From: a virus
Length of the DNA stretch: 26,218 nucleotides
Virus record (IMG/VR): IMGVR_UViG_3300048035_000121
Coordinates: 1 to 26,218 of that record
Direction: 5' to 3' (one strand)
A program made the position numbers and the translations under genes. Positions 1 through 6,518 of the stretch are shown piece by piece. The number at the start of each line of letters is the position of its first letter. The stretch's first letter is position 1. The notes beneath the pieces are model-generated. The model was not told the origin of the DNA. It saw nothing but the letters and a program-made list of their open reading frames with translations, and searched no databases.

Positions 1-728
1 CGGATAGCCTCAGCTTCTTCCATACGACCCGCACCGATGTAACCACCGACTAGGATAGACGCCTTCAACAGAGTAGCGTGTTTCTCACCATCTTGTGCCG
101 TACGAATCATACGACAAGCGATGTTAAGTTTTTGGTAGTCTGTGAAGTCCCCCTCTAGGATTGTAGCGTTAGCATTCTTGGTAGCACCCTCATCCGACAG
201 CATACCCCCAAAAGAAGTAGCATCGTCTTTGATACAGATGTGCTCATCCCAAGACTCGAAACAAGCACGAGACTCGTTAGCACCCGATGAATCGAGTTCC
301 AAGTTGTACTGCTTGTCAAAGTATTGCTGTAGTGCACGGAAGTGGTCACGATGTCTCTCGGGGTTAGTGATACGCACCAACGCCTTGAGTCCATCACCGC
401 TTGGCGAAATCCAACACGCAAGGATGTGGTCATCCGTACAGAGGATATTCTTGTAAGCCTCGACATCAATGTGGTCGAAGTCAAGAACAATCAGTCCGCT
501 GTGCGAGATGAGTTGGTCATCCTCACGGGAAGTAAACTCACCCGAGAATAAAACTACGGGTAGGTTAGTCTTGGCTTTCTTGTCCCCCGAGCGTACTGCT
601 TCGATAGTAGACTTGCTCTGTCCCTCCGATATTCTCTTGAGTGCTGTCGTAAGCGTAATATGATAAGGCTTGTCCGTTTTGAACACGCTCTCGAACATCG
701 TTACTCTCGGTTCTGATTTCTTCGCCAT
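1..728 (-). CDS. VirE-N/BT4734-type primase-like protein (3' end outside window)
   Basis: Open from an ATG at 728 to the window edge (242 codons read), so only the N-terminal part is visible. It begins MAKKSEPRVTMFESVF. Core motifs are SGLIVLDFDHID (about residues 73-84) and CWISPSGDGLKALVRI (about 99-114). The acidic strand followed by SPSGxGLK is the signature of the BT4734/VirE N-terminal domain, which in Bacteroidota and their phages usually heads a primase or helicase-type replication protein. The visible end (LLKASILVGGYIGAGRM) resembles the linker helices found after this domain. A role in phage DNA replication is inferred; the helicase part, if any, lies outside. The start sits in an A-rich leader but overlaps the upstream gene by 164 bases. 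A start at the internal ATG (MFESVF) would shorten the overlap but not remove it. Confidence 0.75.
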   Translation of the reverse strand, partial: MAKKSEPRVTMFESVFKTDKPYHITLTTALKRISEGQSKSTIEAVRSGDKKAKTNLPVVLFSGEFTSREDDQLISHSGLIVLDFDHIDVEAYKNILCTDDHILACWISPSGDGLKALVRITNPERHRDHFRALQQYFDKQYNLELDSSGANESRACFESWDEHICIKDDATSFGGMLSDEGATKNANATILEGDFTDYQKLNIACRMIRTAQDGEKHATLLKASILVGGYIGAGRMEEAEAI

Positions 729-1065
729 TGTCTGTTTGTTTTAGTTCCTTGTAAAAGTTTTCGTTCTCGTAGGACTCATCGCCCGTTAGATGTCGCTCTA
801 GTGCGCCTAACGCCCTCCAAGCTATCTTGGCTAGGTTGAGCGTTCCATCTTCATCGTATTCCTCTCCCGAGGCAAGGTCAACAAGGTGTCGTGTGAGACT
901 ACCTAGCTCATCCTTAGACTTGTCCATATCCCAATAGAGTGGTGCATCACCATTGTGCTGTCTGTTGGATGCGAGACTGCACTTAGCCACCTCTCGGATA
1001 GCGTGTGGGAAATACATCAATACCCCTTGGAATATCTTGGTATCTTTTCTTTCTTCGTTAGTCAT
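565..1065 (-). CDS. dATP/dGTP diphosphohydrolase N-terminal (DUF5664-type) protein
   Basis: This is a 166-residue protein. Residues about 12-95 match the phage dGTP_diPhyd_N/DUF5664 pattern: QGVLMYFPHAIREVA, then the KS.DELGSL.RHL helix, then EDGTLNLAKIAWRALGALE. Such proteins are helical MazG-like relatives tied to nucleotide-pool adjustment; hydrolase activity is family knowledge, not shown here. The conserved part ends near residue 96. The remaining 70 residues (polar, ending GGQESQD) largely overlap the start of the primase-like gene in another frame, so this tail may be unconstrained or the product of a frameshift. The start overlaps the stop region of the upstream gene by 8 bases, so the genes are translationally coupled. 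Confidence 0.7.
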   Translation of the reverse strand: MTNEERKDTKIFQGVLMYFPHAIREVAKCSLASNRQHNGDAPLYWDMDKSKDELGSLTRHLVDLASGEEYDEDGTLNLAKIAWRALGALERHLTGDESYENENFYKELKQTDNGEEIRTESNDVRERVQNGQALSYYAYDSTQENIGGTEQVYYRSSTLGGQESQD

Positions 1066-1495
1066 TTCTTAACATACTTAATACATTGTACAATATCTCT
1101 TGTGCTGTGTCTTTGTCAAAGTCCTCTAGGATGCGAACGATGTTAGCCTCAGCGCTGACAGATTCATCGACCCGTTTTGCTGAAACCACATTAATATACC
1201 CATCCATTGCCTTGAAAACAAGCGCCCATTTATTTATCTCATCGACATACTGAGCCTCATTGATGCCGAGCATATCCTCGACCATTTGACAAGAGTGGTA
1301 CATAACCGTTCTATCCCATCCCGTCCATTCACTCAAAGTCTGATAATGAATATGGAATTTCGTATTGAGTATGTAGAAAAGAGTCTGCCTCGGAACGAGC
1401 ACATTCCGTTGCCTTGTTTTTTGTAGCGGGTTTAACTCGAACTCTGTCTCGTAGCGGTTTACTACTTTCGTAAAGATTGGCTTTGTCATTCTCAT
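1058..1495 (-). CDS. DnaA domain IV-like HTH protein
   Basis: This is a 145-residue protein. Residues about 35-78 (RQTLFYIL, then LSEWTGWDRTVMYHSCQMVED) follow the DnaA C-terminal DNA-binding domain: RQ.a.YLl, an HTH, then the RDHTTV.HA..k.e signature, here WDRTVMYHS. DnaA domain IV recognises DnaA boxes. This protein has that domain without an AAA+ module, so it may be a phage origin-binding protein or a decoy for host initiation (inference). The first 55 codons overlap the tail of the sigma-like gene in another frame. A one-mismatch DnaA box lies at 16215-16223 in the central non-coding region. Confidence 0.6.
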   Translation of the reverse strand: MRMTKPIFTKVVNRYETEFELNPLQKTRQRNVLVPRQTLFYILNTKFHIHYQTLSEWTGWDRTVMYHSCQMVEDMLGINEAQYVDEINKWALVFKAMDGYINVVSAKRVDESVSAEANIVRILEDFDKDTAQEILYNVLSMLRND

Positions 1496-2045
1496 ACCTA
1501 TCGTATTTTTCTTTAAGTTTTTTGATGTTGCTGTTCTGCCTCTGCCTAACAGCTTCCGTACTAATTCCTATCGCCTCTGCAATATCCTTGCGAGACATAT
1601 CGGTTAGGGTCATCTCATAGACAGCGTAGCCGACATCATCTAGAATCTCTTGAGCGTAGGACTCAATCAAGTCTAGTGTATTGTCGTAGGGTGTGCTATC
1701 TGCCTTAGCCATCTGCACATAAGTGCGTAGACCATCCTCATCCTCTGAGCCAATGAAGTCACTCTCGGGTCTAATGTCTTGAGAGTTTTTCTTGGCTGAG
1801 TTCCACTCAATCATTCTGTAGATGCCCCGTAGGACATTCATTTCTACCACAGAATACAAGTGCAGTTCATCCTCGAACTCGTATCCCGAGTTCACGAGGC
1901 GCATAACAGCCTCAATCCCAAAGAACCTCGCTGAGTCTACATCATCGTTGTTGCGGAAGAACAAGCCGTTCTTCTTGGCTACGAAGTGCATAAAGCGATT
2001 GTCTGCGGGAAAGAAGTCTGTAAGTTTACTTGCGTTTAGTTTCAT
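1329..2045 (-). CDS. sigma-70 family RNA polymerase sigma factor
   Basis: This is a 238-residue protein from ATG 2045 (MKLNASKLTDFF). The first half contains a region-2-like helical block (ELHLYSVVEMNVLRGIYRMIEW, about residues 60-80). Residues about 145-190 form a region 4 HTH: LTDMSRKDIAEAIGISTEAV followed by RQRQNSNIKKLKEKY, as in sigma factors that bind the -35 element. It probably redirects host RNA polymerase to phage promoters. A TAACTTTG box ends 6 bases before this ATG, which favours this start over a TTG 9 bases upstream. The last 50 or so residues lie beyond region 4 and overlap the DnaA-like gene by 167 bases. Confidence 0.7.
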   Translation of the reverse strand: MKLNASKLTDFFPADNRFMHFVAKKNGLFFRNNDDVDSARFFGIEAVMRLVNSGYEFEDELHLYSVVEMNVLRGIYRMIEWNSAKKNSQDIRPESDFIGSEDEDGLRTYVQMAKADSTPYDNTLDLIESYAQEILDDVGYAVYEMTLTDMSRKDIAEAIGISTEAVRQRQNSNIKKLKEKYDRYENDKANLYESSKPLRDRVRVKPATKNKATECARSEADSFLHTQYEIPYSLSDFE

Positions 2046-2316
2046 TGCCGTCAAAGTTAGAATCGTTATAGTGAAAGGATTGGCTAATCGGTTTAGACTC
2101 GAGCACCTTGGTCACCCACAAGTTGTTTGGTGTCTTGTAGGCGACAGACTTGATACCGAAAGCCTCAGCCTTCAGCGTGGTCACAAGCCTCGATGTCTTG
2201 TTCATCTCTATTGCTGTTTTGCAGACAGAGGCGATTTGCGTTTGCCGTACATTGAAGCCTTTCCCTTTCTTATATCGATATTCAATTCGATGCAAGTATA
2301 TTGTGCGCTTTTCCAT
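2026..2316 (-). CDS. hypothetical protein, basic, 96 aa
   Basis: Starts MEKRTIYLHRIEYRYKKGKG at ATG 2316; a start further upstream is possible but would read through the HTH gene in an alternate frame. It is lysine/arginine-rich (ends DGNETKRK) with no recognised domain. It overlaps the upstream HTH gene by 109 bases and the sigma gene by 20. The sigma promoter candidate is embedded in its last codons. Confidence 0.5.
   Translation of the reverse strand: MEKRTIYLHRIEYRYKKGKGFNVRQTQIASVCKTAIEMNKTSRLVTTLKAEAFGIKSVAYKTPNNLWVTKVLESKPISQSFHYNDSNFDGNETKRK
2052..2075 (-). promoter_or_regulatory. candidate promoter for the sigma factor gene
   Basis: On the minus strand this holds TTCACTATAACG (2075-2064) followed by TAACTTTG (2059-2052), six bases before the ATG at 2045. 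TAACTTTG fits the Bacteroidota -7 consensus TAnnTTTG. The upstream half is one of three nearly identical copies of a motif also found at 9065-9076 and 11711-11722. It lies inside the 3' end of the preceding gene, so a nearly leaderless transcript is implied. Confidence 0.45.
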
Positions 2317-2483
2317 AAGTTGGGTTTTTTGTCTAAGATTAGTTGCAGTCCTTTCTCTGTGAGTCCGAGAGCCTTGGCTGAATCTCTGTGGTGCAGTCCG
2401 TAGTGGACAAGCGCCTTCCATATCAGTCTGTCTCTGTGGAACTCAATGTTTAGGTTTTCTGCGGTAAGAACTCTACTGCCCAT
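2208..2483 (-). CDS. small Fis-type HTH protein
   Basis: This is a 91-residue protein. Residues about 20-50 read IWKALVHYGLHHRDSAKALG then LTEKGLQLIL, the pattern of a Fis/NtrC C-terminal HTH (AL...gG....AA..LGls..gL..rL). It probably binds DNA as a small regulator. It sits directly upstream of the sigma-like and DnaA-like genes, so this sub-cluster looks like a control module. It overlaps the 112-residue gene upstream by 34 bases. Confidence 0.6.
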   Translation of the reverse strand: MGSRVLTAENLNIEFHRDRLIWKALVHYGLHHRDSAKALGLTEKGLQLILDKKPNLWKSAQYTCIELNIDIRKGKASMYGKRKSPLSAKQQ

Positions 2484-2788
2484 CGGTAAATAATTATTTC
2501 AGCCATATCTACGAGAGAGATGTGACTCATTTGTAATCTTTCTTTTACATCTGTCGTTCTAAGCAGAATGACATTGTCTCCCGTTTTGTCGAAAAGCGAA
2601 AGTAATAAAAAGTCTGCACATAAACAACAATCTGCTAGATTTATTTCTTTATCTAGATGTGTGCCGTATACCTCGACCTTATTCTTACGCTGTCCCTCAA
2701 TCCAAAAGGTTGAGTCTGTAATCTCGCTAACATCACCCATACCTTCCGAGTACAAGTGATGCGCCAATACTTTAGTTAGTGCTTTCAT
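2450..2788 (-). CDS. hypothetical protein, 112 aa
   Basis: No family recognised. The middle is cysteine- and leucine-rich (LADCCLCADFLLLSLFDKTG, about residues 51-70), and the end carries VDMAEIIIYRWAVEFL. It is probably a soluble alpha/beta protein. Its ATG overlaps the TGA of the 42-residue gene upstream (ATGA). Confidence 0.6.
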   Translation of the reverse strand: MKALTKVLAHHLYSEGMGDVSEITDSTFWIEGQRKNKVEVYGTHLDKEINLADCCLCADFLLLSLFDKTGDNVILLRTTDVKERLQMSHISLVDMAEIIIYRWAVEFLPQKT

Positions 2789-2913
2789 AGGTCTTCGTGA
2801 TAAGCGATTAGTGATTTTATTTGGTCGTGCATCTCTCGTGCATCGATTCTACTATTATCGTAGTCTGCTAAGACATCGAGTAGTTCCATTGTAAATAATT
2901 TTGGATGTGTCAT
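2785..2913 (-). CDS. small hypothetical protein, 42 aa
   Basis: Reads MTHPKLFTMELLDVLADYDN with an acidic, helical C-terminal half (HDQIKSLIAYHEDL). The ATG shares bases with the stop of the 25-residue membrane peptide (TGATG), and its own TGA overlaps the next ATG (ATGA). This coupling on both sides is the main reason to accept so short a gene. Function unknown. Confidence 0.5.
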   Translation of the reverse strand: MTHPKLFTMELLDVLADYDNSRIDAREMHDQIKSLIAYHEDL

Positions 2914-2990
2914 CAGTAGCTTCCGTTTTTAGGTGCTGAACTATCCCAAGCCAAAGCCAAGAGTAGTAGCACGATTATTGTAACTATCAT
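2913..2990 (-). CDS. 25-aa single-span membrane peptide
   Basis: Reads MIVTIIVLLLLALAWDSSAP then KNGSY. One hydrophobic segment (residues 2-14) suggests an inner-membrane micropeptide. The ATG overlaps the TGA of the lipoprotein gene upstream (ATGA) and its stop overlaps the next start. It sits between a lipoprotein and soluble genes; role unknown. Confidence 0.5.
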   Translation of the reverse strand: MIVTIIVLLLLALAWDSSAPKNGSY

Positions 2991-3256
2991 TGGAAAAAGA
3001 ATTGTGTGCTGTCAATACTCAGCAGTTCCATATCCATATCAGCCAAAGTCCAATACAAGTCTGTAGAGTCTTTGTCATTCGAGCCGACCAATGTAGTCGG
3101 ACAGATTACATACTCACCTTGCTGTACTGCCGTGTCACTTGCAAGTGCTGTCCACCACATTCTGCGACAGATGTCTGTCTCTTGTGGTTCAATGCTGATG
3201 TCGATTGGCTCACACGATACGAGTGCGATAGCCATAATAAATAGTAGCTTCTTCAT
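2987..3256 (-). CDS. small phage lipoprotein, 89 aa
   Basis: Begins MKKLLFIMAIALVSC: basic n-region, hydrophobic core, and a lipobox (LVSC) with Cys15 as the likely lipidated residue. The mature part is acidic with several Trp residues and ends STQFFFQ. Phage lipoproteins made early often act at the cell surface, for example in superinfection exclusion, but that role is only inferred here. Its start overlaps the end of the upstream gene by 4 bases. Confidence 0.65.
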   Translation of the reverse strand: MKKLLFIMAIALVSCEPIDISIEPQETDICRRMWWTALASDTAVQQGEYVICPTTLVGSNDKDSTDLYWTLADMDMELLSIDSTQFFFQ

Positions 3257-3648
3257 AATTGATTTACTTTAGCGAACTCGGGAAGCGTTCTGCTTCTCAA
3301 GAAGTTGTTTTTAAATTCTTTTCCTTCACGACCCTCCGACCAAATGTCGAAGTTCTCATCGTGGTCATACACATAGACTGAGTCTTTAGTGAAGTCGTAT
3401 ACCACAACCTTTAGACCCGAGCCGTAATACTTGGGGTCAAGCACAAATCTCGCCTTCTGTTGAAAGCGTTCAGTCTTTCCATCTTTGTGGAATGCTACCC
3501 AATCTGCACCATTGTGGTCATCATTGAGTCTGTGAAATTCGAGCCAACCTCTTCGGCTCATAACAGCTTGTATTTGACAGAATGCGTAGGACTCTTTCTG
3601 TACTGATGTCAAGTCTGTGTAGTTGATTGCTTTGAAACTTTCTTTCAT
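3253..3648 (-). CDS. hypothetical protein, 131 aa
   Basis: Start taken at ATG 3648 (MKESFKAINYTDLTSVQKES), just downstream of a terminator hairpin; a longer reading would run through that hairpin. The sequence is mixed alpha/beta, rich in aromatic and charged residues (VVVYDFTKDSVYVYDHDENF in the C-terminal half). DGKTERFQQKARFVLDPKYY in the middle has a restriction-endonuclease-like look, but catalytic residues cannot be assigned. It lies downstream of one lipoprotein gene and upstream of another. Confidence 0.6.
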   Translation of the reverse strand: MKESFKAINYTDLTSVQKESYAFCQIQAVMSRRGWLEFHRLNDDHNGADWVAFHKDGKTERFQQKARFVLDPKYYGSGLKVVVYDFTKDSVYVYDHDENFDIWSEGREGKEFKNNFLRSRTLPEFAKVNQL

Positions 3649-3660
3649 AATATAGGGGAT

Positions 3661-3690
3661 AAAAAACCCCCGCACATAGTGTGCGAGGGT
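3661..3690 (-). terminator. rho-independent terminator
   Basis: On the minus strand an 11-bp stem (ACCCTCGCACA with TGTGCGGGGGT, one G-U pair) and a CTA loop are followed by a run of six T. It follows the 179-residue lipoprotein gene and precedes ATG 3648. Confidence 0.8.
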
Positions 3691-3726
3691 CATCAAACAT
3701 TTACTCAAATCCTAACTGAATGTTGT

Positions 3727-4266
3727 TTAAATCTGTCTTAGGTACATTGTCCTTCTTTGGAATCCCATAAGACCGTAACTTGTATGATTGGTCAGCTCGA
3801 ATCCCCCGTTTACGGGTGTAATCACCCAAGCGTCACCCGCATAAAGAACCTTAGGGTCTGTTGGACTCGCTTGTTGGATGGATGCTCCAAATGTGTGGTT
3901 CAAGCTGTAGGTATACCCAATGTAGGATGGTAGTATTTGGATAGCGCCATTATAAACCGTGAACATTGTTCCTTTATAGAACATAAACGCACCAACATCA
4001 CCCCAAGTCGTGTCTACAACCTGCCCCAACATAGGGAAGTTTTCCTCCGAGCGAAACCATTCTATTTGGTAGAATCCGCTCTGTAAATCAATCTCATCGT
4101 ACCAAAATCCACCACCTAAGCCATCATTCATACCACCATCGTTAAGGTTGGTGACAGACTCGATGCTGATTGGGTCTGATTTTGATAGTTCCATTTCTTG
4201 CTCTGCCTCTTTTGTGCAAGAAAAAATTGATAGTGACAATGCTATTAGATAAATGTAGTTCTTCAT
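3727..4266 (-). CDS. phage lipoprotein, 179 aa
   Basis: Start set at ATG 4266, just after a terminator. It begins MKNYIYLIALSLSIFSCTKE, a signal peptide with likely lipidation at Cys17 (IFSC). The mature part starts with an acidic linker, then Gly/Asn-rich DGGMNDGLGGGFWYDE, then a beta-rich domain with many aromatics. No known domain recognised; surface exposure is inferred. It lies between two terminators, so it may form its own transcription unit. Confidence 0.65.
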   Translation of the reverse strand: MKNYIYLIALSLSIFSCTKEAEQEMELSKSDPISIESVTNLNDGGMNDGLGGGFWYDEIDLQSGFYQIEWFRSEENFPMLGQVVDTTWGDVGAFMFYKGTMFTVYNGAIQILPSYIGYTYSLNHTFGASIQQASPTDPKVLYAGDAWVITPVNGGFELTNHTSYGLMGFQRRTMYLRQI

Positions 4267-4287
4267 TTGTTTTTTGTTTAAGGGTTG

Positions 4288-4315
4288 AAAAAGCCCCACC
4301 CTTAGTGGGTGAGGC
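4288..4315 (-). terminator. rho-independent terminator after the SSB-like gene
   Basis: On the minus strand a 9-bp stem (GCCTCACCC with GGGTGGGGC, one U-G pair) and a five-base loop are followed by TTTTT. It separates the SSB-like gene from the lipoprotein gene. Confidence 0.8.
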
Positions 4316-4330
4316 ATTGATTGTGTTCTC

Positions 4331-4645
4331 TTAGAATGGTAAGTCACCACCTTGAGTTGGATTTGCTTGGCTTGGTGCGGGTGCACCTTGCGACTGAGCG
4401 TAAGAGCGTGACTGCTGTGAGCCTTGTCCGTTTGCATTCGGGTCATAGACTGAACAGATTTGGTAAGTACCGCTCTTGTCTTTCTTCTCACCCGATTTGA
4501 TTGTCAAATAAACACGCTTGGTTTCTTTACCCGTTAGGTAGTTCTTCAAGTCGTTTAGTTCCGCTTCTGTGAATGAGATACGAACCTCTGTGCGTGGTGC
4601 GTTAACGAATCCTACTAGCGGGTTGTTGTTTTGGTAATCAGCCAT
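4331..4645 (-). CDS. single-stranded DNA-binding-like protein
   Basis: This is a 104-residue protein. The first 70 residues are beta-rich and could form a short OB-like core (EVRISFTEAELNDL, RVYLTIKSGEKKD). Then comes a Gln/Ser/Pro/Ala-rich disordered tail ending GGDLPF. That layout (fold, flexible linker, acidic DLPF tip) is the SSB pattern for recruiting replication partners. The N-terminal match is weak. Its place near ERF and the PD-(D/E)XK exonuclease supports a recombination or replication role. A terminator follows directly. Confidence 0.6.
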   Translation of the reverse strand: MADYQNNNPLVGFVNAPRTEVRISFTEAELNDLKNYLTGKETKRVYLTIKSGEKKDKSGTYQICSVYDPNANGQGSQQSRSYAQSQGAPAPSQANPTQGGDLPF

Positions 4646-4719
4646 AATTGTTTTTGTTTTTAGAATTGATTAGTGATTGTACTTTACAAAATGCTTTCGA
4701 TGAAAACAAGTAGTCGGTG

Positions 4720-5079
4720 TTACTTTACGAAAAGTATGCTATCGAACCACGCCTTGTGAGAACGATAGAGTGCGATGTCACTCGGGGTTTGCCCGATTGT
4801 TTGAATCATATGTCGGATGTTGCGGTCGCTGAATCCTTTCTGCGGTAGACCGATAGCCAAGAACATTGACTCAAGCTCTACTGAACTCATACCCGCACCC
4901 GTCATATAATAAACGAATGACTGCTTTAGCGCTGTCTTCTCTCTTGAGCCGTTAGGTTCTGTTAGGTCGTAACCCGCAGATGCGAGTGAGTCGACCAAGA
5001 AAAGTGTTTCGCTCTTTGAGTATGAGCGCTTAGTTGTGAAGATGCTACGGATGTAGCGATAGATAATTCTGTATTTCAT
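4720..5079 (-). CDS. hypothetical protein, possible HTH
   Basis: 119 residues, starting MKYRIIYRYIRSIFTTKRSY. The middle (ALKQSFVYYMTGAGMSSVEL followed by GFSDRNIRHMIQTI) vaguely recalls a DnaA-IV or other HTH layout, but I cannot assign a family. The start codon lies in the first of four copies of a shared start-region repeat. Confidence 0.6.
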   Translation of the reverse strand: MKYRIIYRYIRSIFTTKRSYSKSETLFLVDSLASAGYDLTEPNGSREKTALKQSFVYYMTGAGMSSVELESMFLAIGLPQKGFSDRNIRHMIQTIGQTPSDIALYRSHKAWFDSILFVK

Positions 5080-5240
5080 TTCTCTTTGGTGTTAAAATAT
5101 TCATTCAGCAAATCTGCTAACTCTTCAGGGGTGTCGTTAATTTGTCCAATCTTTTCTCCATCTACAAAAACATCATAACCCCAATCATAACAACACCCAT
5201 CTCCACAAGTGTAGTCCCAATATTCAACAGATATTTTCAT
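5076..5240 (-). CDS. small hypothetical protein, 54 aa
   Basis: Starts MKISVEYWDYTCGDGCCYDW, then GYDVFVDGEKIGQIND, ending LNEYFNTKEK. Cys and Trp are concentrated near the N-terminus (CGDGCC), which could bind metal. The NTKEK end is encoded by the shared start-region repeat and recurs in the 76-residue neighbour. Its TGA overlaps the ATG of the next gene. It is flanked on both sides by the repeat, like its neighbours. Confidence 0.65.
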   Translation of the reverse strand: MKISVEYWDYTCGDGCCYDWGYDVFVDGEKIGQINDTPEELADLLNEYFNTKEK

Positions 5241-5252
5241 TTCTCTTTGGTG

Positions 5253-5453
5253 TTAAAGGTTTTTGATTTCTTTCCTTACTTCCTTCCAATAGATGTAGAA
5301 TCTATCGGATAAATCATCTTCAACCAATTCGCCAAGACTTAACATCTCATCAACCACAACTGCTGCGCATTGTTTTGCATCGTAGTGACCATCACTAAAT
5401 AGATTAGATTGCATCTTGCTTACTAATTCTTCTGCTTTCTCTTTTGGTGTCAT
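5253..5453 (-). CDS. small conserved phage-type protein, 66 aa
   Basis: Starts MTPKEKAEELVSKMQSNLFS with a central KQCAAVVVDEML helix and ends YIYWKEVRKEIKNL. The MTPKEKAEELV...AKQCA..VDE...YWKEVK.EI pattern resembles small proteins commonly seen in Bacteroidota phage and metagenomic contigs. Function unknown. It overlaps the upstream gene by 4 bases at the repeat. Confidence 0.7.
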   Translation of the reverse strand: MTPKEKAEELVSKMQSNLFSDGHYDAKQCAAVVVDEMLSLGELVEDDLSDRFYIYWKEVRKEIKNL

Positions 5454-5680
5454 TTCTCTTTGGTGTTAAAGGTTTGGTCATATAGTTCTTCAGTAGTCAT
5501 CAACCCTCTTTGGTCTGATAAGAACCCACACTTTCTTGTATATTCAGCAAACTCACACATCACCTCTTTCTCTTTCTCAAGCATTGACTCAATCTTTTCC
5601 TCAATCATTCTTGATGTATCTAAATCCATTGGTAGTGTTGCTCTAACCCATTCCAATAACTCTTGCATTGGTGTTTTCAT
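5450..5680 (-). CDS. small conserved phage-type protein, 76 aa
   Basis: Starts MKTPMQELLEWVRATLPMDL, then an EKIESMLEKEKEVM helix, ending ELYDQTFNTKEK. Proteins of this type (MQEL.EW...IE..L..EK) are frequent in Bacteroidota phages next to MTPKEKAEELV-type proteins. No function known. The NTKEK end comes from the shared repeat. Confidence 0.7.
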   Translation of the reverse strand: MKTPMQELLEWVRATLPMDLDTSRMIEEKIESMLEKEKEVMCEFAEYTRKCGFLSDQRGLMTTEELYDQTFNTKEK

Positions 5681-5700
5681 TTCTCTTTGGTGTTAAAGGT

Positions 5701-6504
5701 TTAAATACTGCCTTGTACGGCAAAGGTTGATGTATCTTTAGGTTGTTCGATTAGCCAATCGCTGATGTTACCAACAGCATCGTAGAACTTGCGTTCCCCG
5801 TTAGCCAATGTCTCATCAGTTGCTTTGAAGAGCCCACAAGTATAAGGCTTGTCCTTAGTCTGTACTAACCAATAGAAGTCCTTGATGCCGTAGACCTCGC
5901 AGTATATCCACGCTTGTAGGTCGTAGTTGTAATCACGAACATCCCACTTAAACTGAGACAGACTGCGTGATGAAGTCTTGACATCCGTAATGAATCCATC
6001 GCCTAAGACATCTAAGAAGCCTCGTACGGGCACATCTCCAATCCAAGTGTTGAACTCTTGCTGAGCCGTGCCTTCAATGAACTGAGACAAGTTTGTAACC
6101 TCACCCGTATCGTAGTCTACAACCTCGCTGTTGCGTAGTCGCTTGACCATAACCTTTGCGACATTGTGCTCGACTGCGGTAATCAATTCTTTCTCACCCA
6201 TCTGCTCTGCCTTCCACTCTTTGTAGCGTTTAGTAGCACGAGGGTTCTTACCGCCAATCTCAGCGCAAATCTCATCATCTTGTAGAACAACATAGCGTTC
6301 CCAAGTATCTTCGGGTGTAAGTAACAGACTATCGTAGAATCCACCGAACGTGAATGCCTTGGATGTTTTCTTGAGTTCTCCTTTCATATTGAGTTCCCAA
6401 GCCATCATATCGAAGTCTTTACTGCCCGTGATAGCGTATTTAAGAGAAGAGGCACTTACATACCCCTTCCCCGTTTTGTCTTGTATTGCTTGTGCAAACT
6501 GCAT
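5701..6504 (-). CDS. PD-(D/E)XK exonuclease (RecE/DUF3799-like)
   Basis: This is a 267-residue protein. It starts with a Ser-rich entry (YVSASSLKYAITG), then FTFGGFYDSLLLTPED (about residues 51-66), like the G..hH.lLLeP motif of phage exonucleases. The active site is visible as GFLDVLGDGFITDVKTSS: Asp165 and the DxK pair Asp174/Lys176. LQAWIYCEVYG (about 196-206) is the QxxxY motif of RecB-type nucleases. It probably resects double-stranded DNA ends to give single strands for the ERF protein two genes upstream. The copy appears intact. Confidence 0.85.
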   Translation of the reverse strand: MQFAQAIQDKTGKGYVSASSLKYAITGSKDFDMMAWELNMKGELKKTSKAFTFGGFYDSLLLTPEDTWERYVVLQDDEICAEIGGKNPRATKRYKEWKAEQMGEKELITAVEHNVAKVMVKRLRNSEVVDYDTGEVTNLSQFIEGTAQQEFNTWIGDVPVRGFLDVLGDGFITDVKTSSRSLSQFKWDVRDYNYDLQAWIYCEVYGIKDFYWLVQTKDKPYTCGLFKATDETLANGERKFYDAVGNISDWLIEQPKDTSTFAVQGSI

Positions 6505-6518
6505 AGTTAGTCTGTATT

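Larger units (their letters stand above)
5077..5702 (-). repeat. four copies of a start-region repeat
   Basis: On the minus strand TTTAACACCAAAGAGAAATG occurs without mismatch at 5096-5077, 5257-5238, 5470-5451 and 5697-5678. The last three extend upstream by AAACC. Each copy ends exactly on the ATG of a small gene, so it acts as a shared translation start region. Where the preceding reading frame allows, it also encodes the NTKEK tail of the preceding protein. Confidence 0.9.

Noticed and set aside
155-490. A 111-residue minus-strand frame
   Set aside because: Lies inside the primase-like gene in another frame, Ser/Thr/Leu/Arg-rich with no domain; the longer frame carries the VirE-N signature.
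5077-5702. CRISPR array
   Set aside because: Four regular repeats, but the intervals are 160-230 bases, hold genes, and each repeat ends on a start codon.
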